A stretch of DNA of 64,000 nucleotides from Thermoflavifilum aggregans (GTDB taxonomy: Bacteria > Bacteroidota > Bacteroidia > Chitinophagales > Chitinophagaceae): the NCBI RefSeq assembly GCF_002797735.1, contig NZ_PGFG01000001.1, forward strand, positions 1,550,001 through 1,614,000, read 5' to 3'. This document shows, in pieces, positions 1 through 8,174 of the stretch. The position numbers and the translations under genes are program-made. The notes beneath the pieces are model-generated. The model made no database searches. It worked only from the letters and a program-made list of their open reading frames with translations, and had not been told where the DNA came from. The first letter of the stretch is position 1. Every line of letters starts with the position of its first letter.

Positions 1-971
1 GCAGGTACATAACGTTTCAATTCCAGCAGGGCCGAAGCTGCAATAGCGGCTGCAGAAGCATCCTTTAGCTGTTTCAGGCTATCGGGTGCATTGAAATCCC
101 ATGGTGGAATATGATCAGGAATCACAGCGATGTGACGGATAAAATAATCGGCTGCTTTTTGTGCATAAAACAGGTAACGTTTGTTTTGGGTATAACGGTA
201 AGCCACCGTGAGTCCATAAATGGCCCAGGCCTGCCCGCGTGACCAGCAGCTGCTATCGGCATATCCCTGCCAGGTTTTGCGCGCCAGCAGGGAGCCGGAA
301 GCCGGGTCGTAATCCAGCACGTGAAAGGTACTGAAATCTTTCCGGAAACGGTATCGCAAATCGTGGTTGATGTGCGATACCGCTATCCGGTAAAAACTGC
401 TGTCGCCGGTGAGGGCTGTGGCACGGAAAAGCAGCTCCAGATTCATCAGGTTGTCCACGATCACCGGATAATGCCAGGGACCTCCATCCCAGGATTTGAT
501 TTCACCCACCTGCGGATGAAAACGTTGGCTAAGCGAATGCGCTGCACGAATCAGCACTTCACGAAATTCAGCCTGATGGGTAGTCTGATAGGCTTTTTCA
601 AACGGAATGCCCACCATAAAACCCAGATCGTGGGTAGTGGTAAGGGTATCGTCGGCCGATAGGGGAAGGGTATAGGCAAGGGCTTGCTGTTGCCAGTAAG
701 GATTATGTGTGAATGCATGCAAATACCACAATTTACCCGGAAAAAAACCAGCTGTCCAGCCGTGGATATTCACCTCAACGGGCTGACCGCTTGCCGTCAG
801 GCTGTGCAGGAACCGCAAGCTATCCCGATGCACAGCGAAATATGCCTTTGTTTGTTGCTCAGCCAGCTGCACCACCCGATTGACGGGCAAGGTATCGGAT
901 GCGGAGAGCTGATTGATAAATCCGGCATGTGCGTGGCTGAAGATCCAGCAGAAAAGGATGAGCAACCGCAT
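1..971 (-). CDS. Glycoside hydrolase family 88 (unsaturated glucuronyl hydrolase), partial at C-terminus
   Basis: The reverse strand reads without a stop from ATG at 971 to the window edge, so 323 codons are visible and the C-terminus is missing. The first residues MRLLILFCWIFSHAHAG look like a signal peptide. Family 88 hallmarks are visible: HDLGF near residue 114, IVDNLMN with Asp near 173, and SSCWSRGQAWAIYG near 240. The two Asp positions match the catalytic pair of unsaturated glucuronyl hydrolases, which hydrate the 4,5-unsaturated uronic acid left by polysaccharide lyases. The protein is probably periplasmic. It is divergent from a LacI-type regulator with an operator-like palindrome between them, so that regulator is its likely controller (inference). 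GH105 is the main alternative, but the WSRGQAW form favours GH88. Confidence 0.88.
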   Translation of the reverse strand, partial: MRLLILFCWIFSHAHAGFINQLSASDTLPVNRVVQLAEQQTKAYFAVHRDSLRFLHSLTASGQPVEVNIHGWTAGFFPGKLWYLHAFTHNPYWQQQALAYTLPLSADDTLTTTHDLGFMVGIPFEKAYQTTHQAEFREVLIRAAHSLSQRFHPQVGEIKSWDGGPWHYPVIVDNLMNLELLFRATALTGDSSFYRIAVSHINHDLRYRFRKDFSTFHVLDYDPASGSLLARKTWQGYADSSCWSRGQAWAIYGLTVAYRYTQNKRYLFYAQKAADYFIRHIAVIPDHIPPWDFNAPDSLKQLKDASAAAIAASALLELKRYVP

Positions 972-986
972 GTTTTTCAGTTTGGA

Positions 987-1018
987 CAAAGATGCCCGAA
1001 ATGGATAAAAACTGCAAG
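987..1018 (-). promoter_or_regulatory. Candidate Bacteroidota promoter of the GH88 gene
   Basis: On the reverse strand CATCTTTG (987-994) matches the TAnnTTTG -7 consensus at all but one position. CTTG (1015-1018) lies exactly 20 bases upstream and matches TTTG at three of four positions. The predicted transcript would start about 12 bases before the GH88 ATG. A similar CATCTTTG also lies upstream of the GH78 gene. Confidence 0.4.
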
Positions 1019-1026
1019 TGTTTTTT

Positions 1027-1042
1027 GTGCAATCGTTTTCGT
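1027..1042. promoter_or_regulatory. LacI/GalR-family operator between GH88 and lacI-type gene
   Basis: GTGCAATCGTTTTCGT agrees at 13 of 16 positions with the E. coli PurR box ACGCAAACGTTTTCGT, including the central CG that LacI-family hinge helices read. It lies just upstream of the GH88 promoter candidate and 43 bases before the LacI-type start codon, where one dimer could control both genes. Binding is inference from position and sequence. Confidence 0.5.
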
Positions 1043-1084
1043 AAATGAGGTCAATATGAATGATATTTTTTGTATTTTTCGCTT

Positions 1085-2149
1085 ATGGCAGAGAAAATAG
1101 ATTTGAAACGCATTGCCCGTGAATTAAATCTGGCCGTATCTACCGTATCGCGTGCATTGCGCGACAGTTATGAGATCAGCGAGGAAACCAAACAGAAGGT
1201 TTTTGCACTGGCCCAACAGCTGAATTATGAGCCCAATCCTTATGCCAGCAGCCTTAGGCGCCAGAAAAGCAAAACCATTGGAGTGGTATTGCCTGAACTG
1301 CCCAATAATTTTTTCACACATGTGGTGAATGGCATTGAATGGGTGGCCCGGCAAAAGGGGTATCATGTGTTGATTTACATCACGCATGAACAGGTAGAAC
1401 AGGAAATTTCCCTGATCCGTCATCTGCAGAGCGGACGTGTAGATGGTGTATTGGCTTCTGTATGTGCCGGCACCCAGGATATTGCGCATTTTCGCAGTTT
1501 GCAGCAGCATGGAATTCCGCTGGTATTTTTCGATAGGGTTTGTGAGGATAGCGGTTTCCCGACCGTTACTACCAATGATTATGAAGCCAGTTACAACGCC
1601 ACGGTGCATCTGATTCAGCAAGGCTGCAGGCATTTGTATCATTTAACCCTACCTCTGCATTTATCCATCGCCCGAAAAAGATTGCAAGGTTTTCTGGATG
1701 CCTTGCGGCAATATCAGTTGCCGATAGAAGCATCAACGGTACTGATTGCAAAGGATATAGATCAGTTTTACGACCAGCTTGAACAATTGCTTTGCAGTGC
1801 GCAGCCACCCGACGGTATTTTTGCTGCCGTAGAAAAACTAGTGCTGCAGGTATATCATATTTGCCAGAAACGGCACATCTGCATTCCGCATCAGCTGAAG
1901 GTACTCGCCTTTTCGAACCTGGAAACTGCTCCCCTGTTGGCACCTCCGCTTACCACCATCACCCAACCAGCTTTTGAAATCGGGAAAAAAGCCGCCGAAC
2001 TGTTGTTCAGAAAAATTGAAAAGAAACGGGATGTGTTTGAGCAAATGCATTATGTGATTCCATCCGCTCTTGTGATCCGTGATTCTACGCGGATTTTGGG
2101 CCCGTCCATATCCAAGGAGCCAGCTGCTGAATTGATTCATTCGGCATAA
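1085..2149 (+). CDS. LacI family transcriptional regulator
   Basis: This is a 354-residue repressor of normal family length. An N-terminal helix-turn-helix (IDLKRIARELNLAVSTVSRALRDS) and hinge (LNYEPNPYASSLRRQ) are followed by a periplasmic-binding-protein-like sensor domain starting at KTIGVVLPELPNNFF. ATG 1085 is preferred over an in-frame ATG five codons upstream because the HTH then begins within the usual few residues. A -7-like TATTTTTC ends four bases before this ATG. The gene is divergent from GH88, so it probably senses a uronic acid or oligosaccharide product and represses that hydrolase and itself. The ligand cannot be read from the sequence. Confidence 0.9.
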   Translation: MAEKIDLKRIARELNLAVSTVSRALRDSYEISEETKQKVFALAQQLNYEPNPYASSLRRQKSKTIGVVLPELPNNFFTHVVNGIEWVARQKGYHVLIYITHEQVEQEISLIRHLQSGRVDGVLASVCAGTQDIAHFRSLQQHGIPLVFFDRVCEDSGFPTVTTNDYEASYNATVHLIQQGCRHLYHLTLPLHLSIARKRLQGFLDALRQYQLPIEASTVLIAKDIDQFYDQLEQLLCSAQPPDGIFAAVEKLVLQVYHICQKRHICIPHQLKVLAFSNLETAPLLAPPLTTITQPAFEIGKKAAELLFRKIEKKRDVFEQMHYVIPSALVIRDSTRILGPSISKEPAAELIHSA

Positions 2150-2177
2150 AAATTTTTTTTATTTACTTCGGTGTACT

Positions 2178-2185
2178 TACCTTTG
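2178..2185 (+). promoter_or_regulatory. -7 promoter box for the mgtA leader transcript
   Basis: TACCTTTG is a perfect match to the Bacteroidota -7 consensus TAnnTTTG. A T-run (2153-2160) covers the -33 position but lacks the final G of TTTG. Transcription would start near 2189, giving a leader of about 280 bases before mgtA. That is unusually long for this window and contains a short ORF and alternative hairpins. Confidence 0.55.
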
Positions 2186-2205
2186 CGCCGCCAAATCCAT
2201 TTCAC

Positions 2206-2250
2206 ATGGAAGCTGACAGTCGATTACGTTTGTTTATTTCGATGGTTTAA
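2206..2250 (+). CDS. MgtL-like leader peptide upstream of mgtA (14 aa)
   Basis: An ATG about 17 bases after the predicted transcript start opens a 14-codon frame, MEADSRLRLFISMV, ending at TAA 2248-2250. It resembles the enterobacterial mgtA leader peptide MgtL ([17 protein letters not shown], recalled from the literature) in its ME-x-D start and its R-L-K/R-L-F stretch. In enterobacteria the acidic and proline-rich start of MgtL makes ribosomes unstable at low Mg2+, and this switches mgtA on. The stop codon lies five bases before the first strand of two alternative hairpins, which is the geometry expected of a translation-coupled switch. The peptide is too short for the similarity to be statistically safe by itself. 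Its position in front of an mgtA gene is the main support. Confidence 0.5.
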   Translation: MEADSRLRLFISMV

Positions 2251-2254
2251 CCTG

Positions 2255-2308
2255 CCCGCTGCATAGCCGCTTTATTGCCTGCAGCGGGTAATAAAGCGTG
2301 AGCTATGC
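2255..2308 (+). promoter_or_regulatory. Mutually exclusive hairpins in the mgtA leader
   Basis: Stem A pairs 2255-2263 (CCCGCTGCA) with 2280-2288 (TGCAGCGGG), nine perfect pairs. Stem B pairs 2261-2267 (GCATAGC) with 2302-2308, and 2268-2276 (CGCTTTATT) with 2290-2298, giving 16 pairs with a 3-base bulge. The stems share 2261-2263, and the 3' strand of A sits in the loop of B, so they cannot both form as simple hairpins. A ribosome at the leader-peptide stop codon would cover roughly the 5' strand of A and leave B free to fold. No U-run follows either stem, so any control would act through Rho, RNA decay or folding further downstream, not an intrinsic terminator. Confidence 0.6.
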
Positions 2309-2466
2309 GTTTGTTCTTCATCTGTTCGTTTATTCCGGCACGCTTGCAACTGTTTTATCAGTTTTATTTTCCTTCGCCGTACAGGAGTTAAGGATCTGCA
2401 TGCATGGCCATTGGCTGGCTCATGCAAAAAAGAAACTTGTATTGTTTCATCCTTAAATCCTGAATC

Positions 2467-5187
2467 ATGATATCCATCACACAGGTATTCAATCGCAAGG
2501 TTGTTGGTACAGGAAATAAGAACAATAACGGGAATCAGGTGAATCCTGAATTTCCCGGAGCACAAAGATTGCAGCAGGTTGCAGCGTTATCTGCTGAAGA
2601 AGTTTATTCAGCCCTGCAAAGTGATGAAACAGGTTTGTGGCAGGAAGAGGCTGAAGAAAGGCTTGAACAGTATGGGTTGAATGAAATCAGCCATGACCGC
2701 GCACCTGCCTGGTATATGCAGCTGATTGAGGCATTTATGAATCCTTTTGTAGGTGTGCTGGCTATTATTGCTGTCATTTCCTTTTTCACAGACGTATGGT
2801 TTTCTCCGCCCGGACAGCGCGATTACAGCACACTGGCAGTGATCCTGGTGATGATCCTGGTGAGTTCTTTTCTCCGCTTTTGGCAGGAATATCGCAGCAA
2901 CCGGGCTGCCGAAGCCTTGAAAGGAATGGTGAAAACCACGGCTACGGTGTTGCGCAAGGGGCTGGGCAGAAAGGAGATACCTATTCAGCAACTGGTGCCC
3001 GGCGACATCATCTGGCTGGCAGCCGGTGACATGTTGCCGGCAGATTGCCGGATTCTGACCAGCAAGGATTTGTTTATCACCCAGGCTATGCTGACCGGCG
3101 AATCCGTGCCGGTGGAAAAGCACGCCGCCCCTGTGGCCGATCCGCAAGCTGTTTCGGTTTTTGAGCTGAGCAATATTGCCTTTATGGGTACCAATGTGGT
3201 AAGTGGTTCGGCACTGGCTATCGTGGTGGTTACCGGCAATCAGACCTATCTGGGTTCACTGAGTCGCACACTGAGCCGCAAAAGGGCGGAAACCAGCTTT
3301 GACCGGGGTGTAAACAACGTAAGCTGGCTGTTGATCCGGGCGATGATGATCATGGTGCCTTTGGTGTTTCTCATCAATGGACTTACGAAAGGCGACTGGG
3401 TCAATGCGTTCCTGTTTGCCCTGGCCATGGCGGTGGGATTAACACCGGAAATGCTGCCCATGATTGTGACGACCAATCTGGCCAAGGGTGCCATCAACAT
3501 GAGCCGCCGCAAGGTAATTGTCAAACGGCTGAATGCTATTCAGAATATTGGTGCCATGGATGTGTTGTGTACCGATAAAACTGGCACCCTTACGCTCGAT
3601 AAGGTAGTGCTGGAACGACATCTGAATGTGCATGGTGTGGACGATGATGAGGTATTGAAATGGGCTTATCTGAACAGTTATCACCAAACCGGCTTGAAAA
3701 ATCTGCTGGATCTGGCTGTGCTGGAACACGCCCAGGAGCATGCATTGTTCAAAGAAGAAGAACAATACGAAAAGGTTGATGAAATTCCCTTTGATTTCCA
3801 GCGTCGCCGCATGTCGGTAATCGTGAAACTGCCCAATCAGAAACACTTGCTGGTATGCAAAGGAGCTGTGGAAGAAATGATTGATTTGTGCAGCTACACC
3901 TTTCAACCCGATGAAAACCGCTCCCTGCACATTTATCGCGATCCGGTGATTCCGCTTACAAAGGAAATGAAAGAAAATATTTTGCGCATTTCCCGTGAAT
4001 TGAATGAAGACGGCCTGCGGGTATTGCTGGTGGCTATTAAAGAATATGAACCCCGCCCGCTGAATTATACGGTGGAAGATGAATGCGACATGGTGTTTAC
4101 GGGATTCATCGGATTTCTGGATCCGGCCAAACCTTCGGCACGCCCCGCTATTGAAGCCCTTCAAAAACTGGGAGTGCAAATCAAGGTTCTCACCGGCGAT
4201 AATGATGTGGTGGCCCGTAAAATCTGCAGGGATGTAGGCATTTCAACCCAGCATATTCTGCTGGGTGCAGATGTGGAGAAGATGGATGATGATACCCTGA
4301 AGGCCCATTTAAAACAGGCCAGCATTCTGGCCAAGCTCAGCCCCATGCAGAAGGCCCGTGTGGTGAAGCTGCTGCAGGCGATGGGACATACCGTTGGCTT
4401 TCTTGGTGATGGTATCAACGACGCAGCAGCGCTGAAACAGGCCGATGTGGGAATTTCGGTGGATACGGCTGTGGATATTGCCAAGGAAAGTGCCGACATT
4501 ATTCTGTTGGAAAAAGATCTGATGGTATTGCGCAAAGGTGTGATTTACGGCCGTCGTACGTTTGGCAATATCATCAAATACATCAAAATGGCGGTGAGCA
4601 GCAATTTCGGGAATATGTTCAGCATGCTGGGTGCCAGTGCCATATTCCCGTTTTTGCCCATGATGCCCGTTCAGCTGCTGGTGCAGAATCTGCTTTATGA
4701 TTTGTCGCAGATTTCTATTCCCTGGGATAAAATGGATGCTGAATATATTTCCGTTCCCCGCAAATGGGAAGCTGAAGGCATTGCCCGGTTTATGATTTTT
4801 ATCGGCCCCATCAGTTCCATATTCGATTATGTGACATTCTTTGTGATGTATCATATTTTTCATGCCAATACACCTGCTCATCAGAGCCTGTTTCAGTCTG
4901 GCTGGTTTGTAGAAGGCTTGCTATCGCAGACGTTGATTGTACACATGATCCGCACAAAGAAAATTCCTTTCATCGAAAGCTGGGCCACCTGGCCTGTTAT
5001 TGCCCTTACCGTTTTCATTATGGCAATAGGTATCTGGATTCCGTTCTCACCTTTTGCTTCGGCTTTAGGCTTGCAACCCTTACCTGGTGTGTATTTCATT
5101 TACCTGATTCTGATCCTTGCCAGCTATTGTGTGCTTACACAGGTAGTGAAAACCTGGTATATCCGGAAGTTTGGGCAATGGCTGTAA
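2467..5187 (+). CDS. mgtA: Magnesium-translocating P-type ATPase (MgtA type)
   Basis: This 906-residue P3B ATPase is close to the usual length of about 900. Visible landmarks are LTGESVPVEK near residue 208 (actuator domain), DKTGTLTLDK near 370 (phosphorylated Asp), KGAVEEM (nucleotide domain) and GDGINDAAALKQADVGIS near 646. A membrane segment with ALAMAVGLTPEMLPMIV and several C-terminal helices follow the family pattern. The enzyme imports Mg2+ across the inner membrane using ATP. The N-terminus carries an Asn-rich stretch (NKNNNGN). A long leader with a short ORF and alternative hairpins precedes it. An OprB-like porin starts 33 bases downstream on the same strand and may be co-transcribed. 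Confidence 0.95.
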   Translation: MISITQVFNRKVVGTGNKNNNGNQVNPEFPGAQRLQQVAALSAEEVYSALQSDETGLWQEEAEERLEQYGLNEISHDRAPAWYMQLIEAFMNPFVGVLAIIAVISFFTDVWFSPPGQRDYSTLAVILVMILVSSFLRFWQEYRSNRAAEALKGMVKTTATVLRKGLGRKEIPIQQLVPGDIIWLAAGDMLPADCRILTSKDLFITQAMLTGESVPVEKHAAPVADPQAVSVFELSNIAFMGTNVVSGSALAIVVVTGNQTYLGSLSRTLSRKRAETSFDRGVNNVSWLLIRAMMIMVPLVFLINGLTKGDWVNAFLFALAMAVGLTPEMLPMIVTTNLAKGAINMSRRKVIVKRLNAIQNIGAMDVLCTDKTGTLTLDKVVLERHLNVHGVDDDEVLKWAYLNSYHQTGLKNLLDLAVLEHAQEHALFKEEEQYEKVDEIPFDFQRRRMSVIVKLPNQKHLLVCKGAVEEMIDLCSYTFQPDENRSLHIYRDPVIPLTKEMKENILRISRELNEDGLRVLLVAIKEYEPRPLNYTVEDECDMVFTGFIGFLDPAKPSARPAIEALQKLGVQIKVLTGDNDVVARKICRDVGISTQHILLGADVEKMDDDTLKAHLKQASILAKLSPMQKARVVKLLQAMGHTVGFLGDGINDAAALKQADVGISVDTAVDIAKESADIILLEKDLMVLRKGVIYGRRTFGNIIKYIKMAVSSNFGNMFSMLGASAIFPFLPMMPVQLLVQNLLYDLSQISIPWDKMDAEYISVPRKWEAEGIARFMIFIGPISSIFDYVTFFVMYHIFHANTPAHQSLFQSGWFVEGLLSQTLIVHMIRTKKIPFIESWATWPVIALTVFIMAIGIWIPFSPFASALGLQPLPGVYFIYLILILASYCVLTQVVKTWYIRKFGQWL

Positions 5188-5220
5188 AATCTTTTTGTAA
5201 AACTATTCAAACAAAAAAAA

Positions 5221-6588
5221 ATGCGGACGAAATATAAGTATGCACGTATTGTTTTTGCAGGAATCATGATTGCATGTATCGCTCATGTAGCCCGTGCTCA
5301 GCAGGTTGATTCGATTGTAAACCAGGCATGGAATATACATGGTCAGTTTACTTTTATTACTCAGTATCATCCGGCATTTCATGCAGCTTATTCAGGTAAG
5401 AACAGTTTATCAGATTCTTCAGATCATGAATCATCCCTTACCTTTACATTGTTTATTGGCAGAAGGCTTTGGCGCAACGCAGCCGTCTATTTCAGCCCAG
5501 AGGTTTCCGGAGGATTGGGTTTTAATGATGCGCGTGGGATAGCCGGTTTTACCAACGGAGATATTTATCGCGTGGATAACCCAACACCCCAGGGATATGT
5601 AGCAAGATTGTATCTGATACAATATATTCCATTGGGTGGTTCATCAGATGTTCAGCCGGATGAGCCTTTGCAGCTTGGCGGATACGTTCCCACCAGGTGC
5701 CTGGAAGTTATTGCCGGGAAGCTTTCAATGACGGATTTATTTGATGATAATCCGGTAAGTCATGATCCACGCACACAGTTCCTGAACTGGTCAATTATGG
5801 ATGATGGTGCCTGGGATTTTCCGGCTGATACGCGGGGATATGATGCGATTGTTTCGCTGGGCTATGTAACGCCGCATTGGACTATCCGCATGGCAGAAGC
5901 TTTGGAGCCTACTTATGCCAATGGCAGTACATTAAACTGGAATCTTCATCGCAGTCATTCGGAGACCATTGAATGCACTTATACCGGAACATGGCGTCAG
6001 CATCCGTTGTTCGCAGGCATACATGTATATAACAATTTTACTCCAGCACCTGAATATGCAGCCGTTGTTCGTGCCAAAAAGCTGGGCACAGATACCACAA
6101 TGGATGTGATTGATCCTTCTCCTGTGAGCCATTCAAAATATGGAGTGGGAGCGAGTATGAGTTATACTGCTAATGCCCGGGTACAAACTTTTTTGCGTGC
6201 CGGATGGAATGACGGACATACTGCCACATGGGCGTTTACGGAAATTGATCGTTCCATAAGCGCGGGAGGTATGTATCAGATTCCTCTTCCGTCAAGGCAG
6301 AAGTATTGGCAGCGTTCAGATCGGTTCCTGCAGATCGGGTGTGCATTTGTGGTGAATGGCCTTTCGGCTCCGCATCGGGAATTTCTGGAAGCTGGTGGTT
6401 ATGGCTTTGTGATTGGCGACGGAAAACTGCGCTATGCCACTGAAAATATTGCCGAATTATATGCGCTGTTCCCATTGCATCAGCTGATTACGCTGACCGG
6501 TGATTTCCAATGGATTGTTCATCCGGCATACAACCGTGATCGCGGTCCGGTGGCTGTGGGGAGCATTCGCCTGCATGTAGCTTTTTGA
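5221..6588 (+). CDS. OprB-like carbohydrate-selective porin
   Basis: This 455-residue protein starts with a signal peptide ending ARA before QQVDS. It continues as alternating amphipathic strands and ends LHVAF, with a C-terminal aromatic residue typical of outer-membrane barrels. FTFITQYHPAFHAAYSG, VYFSPEVSGGLGF and the RGYDAIVSLGYV region resemble OprB-family porins, which pass sugars across the outer membrane. It follows mgtA by 33 bases, so it could share that transcript. If so, the substrate may be ionic and not a sugar. The family call is by overall pattern, not by a single diagnostic motif. Confidence 0.75.
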   Translation: MRTKYKYARIVFAGIMIACIAHVARAQQVDSIVNQAWNIHGQFTFITQYHPAFHAAYSGKNSLSDSSDHESSLTFTLFIGRRLWRNAAVYFSPEVSGGLGFNDARGIAGFTNGDIYRVDNPTPQGYVARLYLIQYIPLGGSSDVQPDEPLQLGGYVPTRCLEVIAGKLSMTDLFDDNPVSHDPRTQFLNWSIMDDGAWDFPADTRGYDAIVSLGYVTPHWTIRMAEALEPTYANGSTLNWNLHRSHSETIECTYTGTWRQHPLFAGIHVYNNFTPAPEYAAVVRAKKLGTDTTMDVIDPSPVSHSKYGVGASMSYTANARVQTFLRAGWNDGHTATWAFTEIDRSISAGGMYQIPLPSRQKYWQRSDRFLQIGCAFVVNGLSAPHREFLEAGGYGFVIGDGKLRYATENIAELYALFPLHQLITLTGDFQWIVHPAYNRDRGPVAVGSIRLHVAF

Positions 6589-6641
6589 AGCAAATAAAAC
6601 ATGCATGCTTGCGCCGAATGAAGCTCTGGCAGCCTAGGCAT

Positions 6642-8150
6642 TTAAAGCTCCAAGTCGCCCCAGCCTTTGCGGTAAGTACGTCGCAGAAACTGATTTGCTG
6701 GTTCAAAGTTGGTGATTCGCATTTGCTGGGCATCCCATTGGTAGGTGATATAACGACCGGGAGTAGTAAGCACGGTTTGATTACCCCGTTTTTCCTGCAT
6801 CTGCAGGGTAAAGCAGCGCAACAGCAGGTTGCCCATCAGCACGGTTTCCGTGAGGGGGCCGGCATAGCCTTCAAAAGGAGAATCTACTTCGGCGTTTCCG
6901 TAACCGGCCAGGCATGCATCAATCCATTGCCACCAATGGCCATCCATGCCACCCGGCACACGGGGATATTTTTCCGGAATCCGGATATCCTCGTTCAGCG
7001 ACAGGGGCAGTAGCCGGGGATTATTTCCTCCCCAGCCACAGGCAATTTTGCCGTGTGTACCGATAAACAGCGAACCTCCTTCATAGTCATCGCCGGGAGG
7101 AATGGCCGCCAGAGCTTCATTTTCATTGACACTGGGATCCAGTTCATCGGGCCGGTCGGGAATCAGTCCGCCGTCCATCCAATACAGACGCAGGTTACGT
7201 CCATTTTTCAGCGGAAAGATGTAGCGCAGGATACTGGCAGGCGGAATGCTTTCCTGATAGAAGGCTTCCTGAAAAATGCCGGAATACAGGGTTACGGCGC
7301 TGCAGGTGATTTCGGTGGGATAGCCCAAATCGAACAATTTGAATGCAGGGCCGATGATATGGCAGCCCATGTCGCCCAGGGCGCCTGTGCCAAAGCGCCA
7401 CCAGCCGCGCCAGTTGAAGGGTACCAGGTTGTCAATATAGTCCACATATTCCGCTGTTCCCAGCCACAAATCCCAGTTAAGTTCCTTCGGTACAGGCGGA
7501 TGATCTTTCGGCCAGGGGATGCCCTGGGGCCAGACGGGCCGGTTGGTCCAGTTATAGACAGTATGCACGTCCCCGATTAAACCAGCTTCCAGCCATTCGC
7601 GCAACGTACGCATACCATCACACGATGCACCCTGGTCGCCCATCTGCGTAACCACTTTGTATTTTTTAGCACCCTCCGTAAGGATGCGTGCTTCGTAAAT
7701 ATCGTGTGTCAGCGGTTTTTGCAGATAAACATGTTTGCCCATTTGCATGGCCCTGAGCGCGACGATGGCGTGGTTATGATCCGGAATAGCAATGGTTACG
7801 GCATCGAAATGCGCATGCTCTTTCTCATACAGTTCCCGCCAGTCTTCATAAAAACCGGCTTTGGGAAATTCTTTTCTGCGCGGGGCGGCCATGCGTTGAT
7901 CCACATCGCAGAGATAGGCAATGACGGCATTTTTCTTCGGGGCATTGGCAAAATGATGGATATCGTTTTCCCCCTCGCCGCCACAGCCTATGGCAGCGAT
8001 ATACAACGTATCGCTGGGAGCCACATAACCCTTTCCGCCAAGTACATGGCGCGGTACGATGTAAAATCCAGCTGTGGCCATGGCAGCCGTTTTCAGAAAT
8101 TCGGCTCGCGAAAGCCGGCGTGGTTCATGTACAGGATTGTCGTTTGACAT
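6642..8150 (-). CDS. Gfo/Idh/MocA family oxidoreductase, Tat-exported
   Basis: This protein has 502 residues. The N-terminus PRRLSRAEFLKTAAMATAGF is a twin-arginine signal, so the protein is probably folded with its cofactor and exported to the periplasm. A Rossmann motif (IAAIGCGGEGENDIHHF) follows, then the family segment MGKHVYLQKPLTHD, where the common EKP appears as QKP. In Bacteroidota such enzymes oxidise C3 hydroxyls of sugars. The neighbouring DUF1080 protein, encoded 24 bases upstream on the same strand, belongs to a family shown to act on 3-keto-glycosides, so the pair probably forms one pathway. Substrate specificity is not visible. Confidence 0.9.
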   Translation of the reverse strand: MSNDNPVHEPRRLSRAEFLKTAAMATAGFYIVPRHVLGGKGYVAPSDTLYIAAIGCGGEGENDIHHFANAPKKNAVIAYLCDVDQRMAAPRRKEFPKAGFYEDWRELYEKEHAHFDAVTIAIPDHNHAIVALRAMQMGKHVYLQKPLTHDIYEARILTEGAKKYKVVTQMGDQGASCDGMRTLREWLEAGLIGDVHTVYNWTNRPVWPQGIPWPKDHPPVPKELNWDLWLGTAEYVDYIDNLVPFNWRGWWRFGTGALGDMGCHIIGPAFKLFDLGYPTEITCSAVTLYSGIFQEAFYQESIPPASILRYIFPLKNGRNLRLYWMDGGLIPDRPDELDPSVNENEALAAIPPGDDYEGGSLFIGTHGKIACGWGGNNPRLLPLSLNEDIRIPEKYPRVPGGMDGHWWQWIDACLAGYGNAEVDSPFEGYAGPLTETVLMGNLLLRCFTLQMQEKRGNQTVLTTPGRYITYQWDAQQMRITNFEPANQFLRRTYRKGWGDLEL

Positions 8151-8174
8151 AGATATTAGTTGAGGTGGAAAGTA

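Noticed and set aside
2401-2426. Hairpin TGCATGGCCA / TGGC-T-CATGCA in the mgtA leader as a terminator
   Set aside because: It is followed by an A-run, not a U-run, on the + strand, and on the other strand the U-run comes before the hairpin. It may still be structure in the leader but is not an intrinsic terminator.
3439-4179. A 246-codon open frame on the reverse strand inside mgtA
   Set aside because: It lies opposite the phosphorylation and nucleotide domains of mgtA and has no recognisable domain, so it is a shadow frame.
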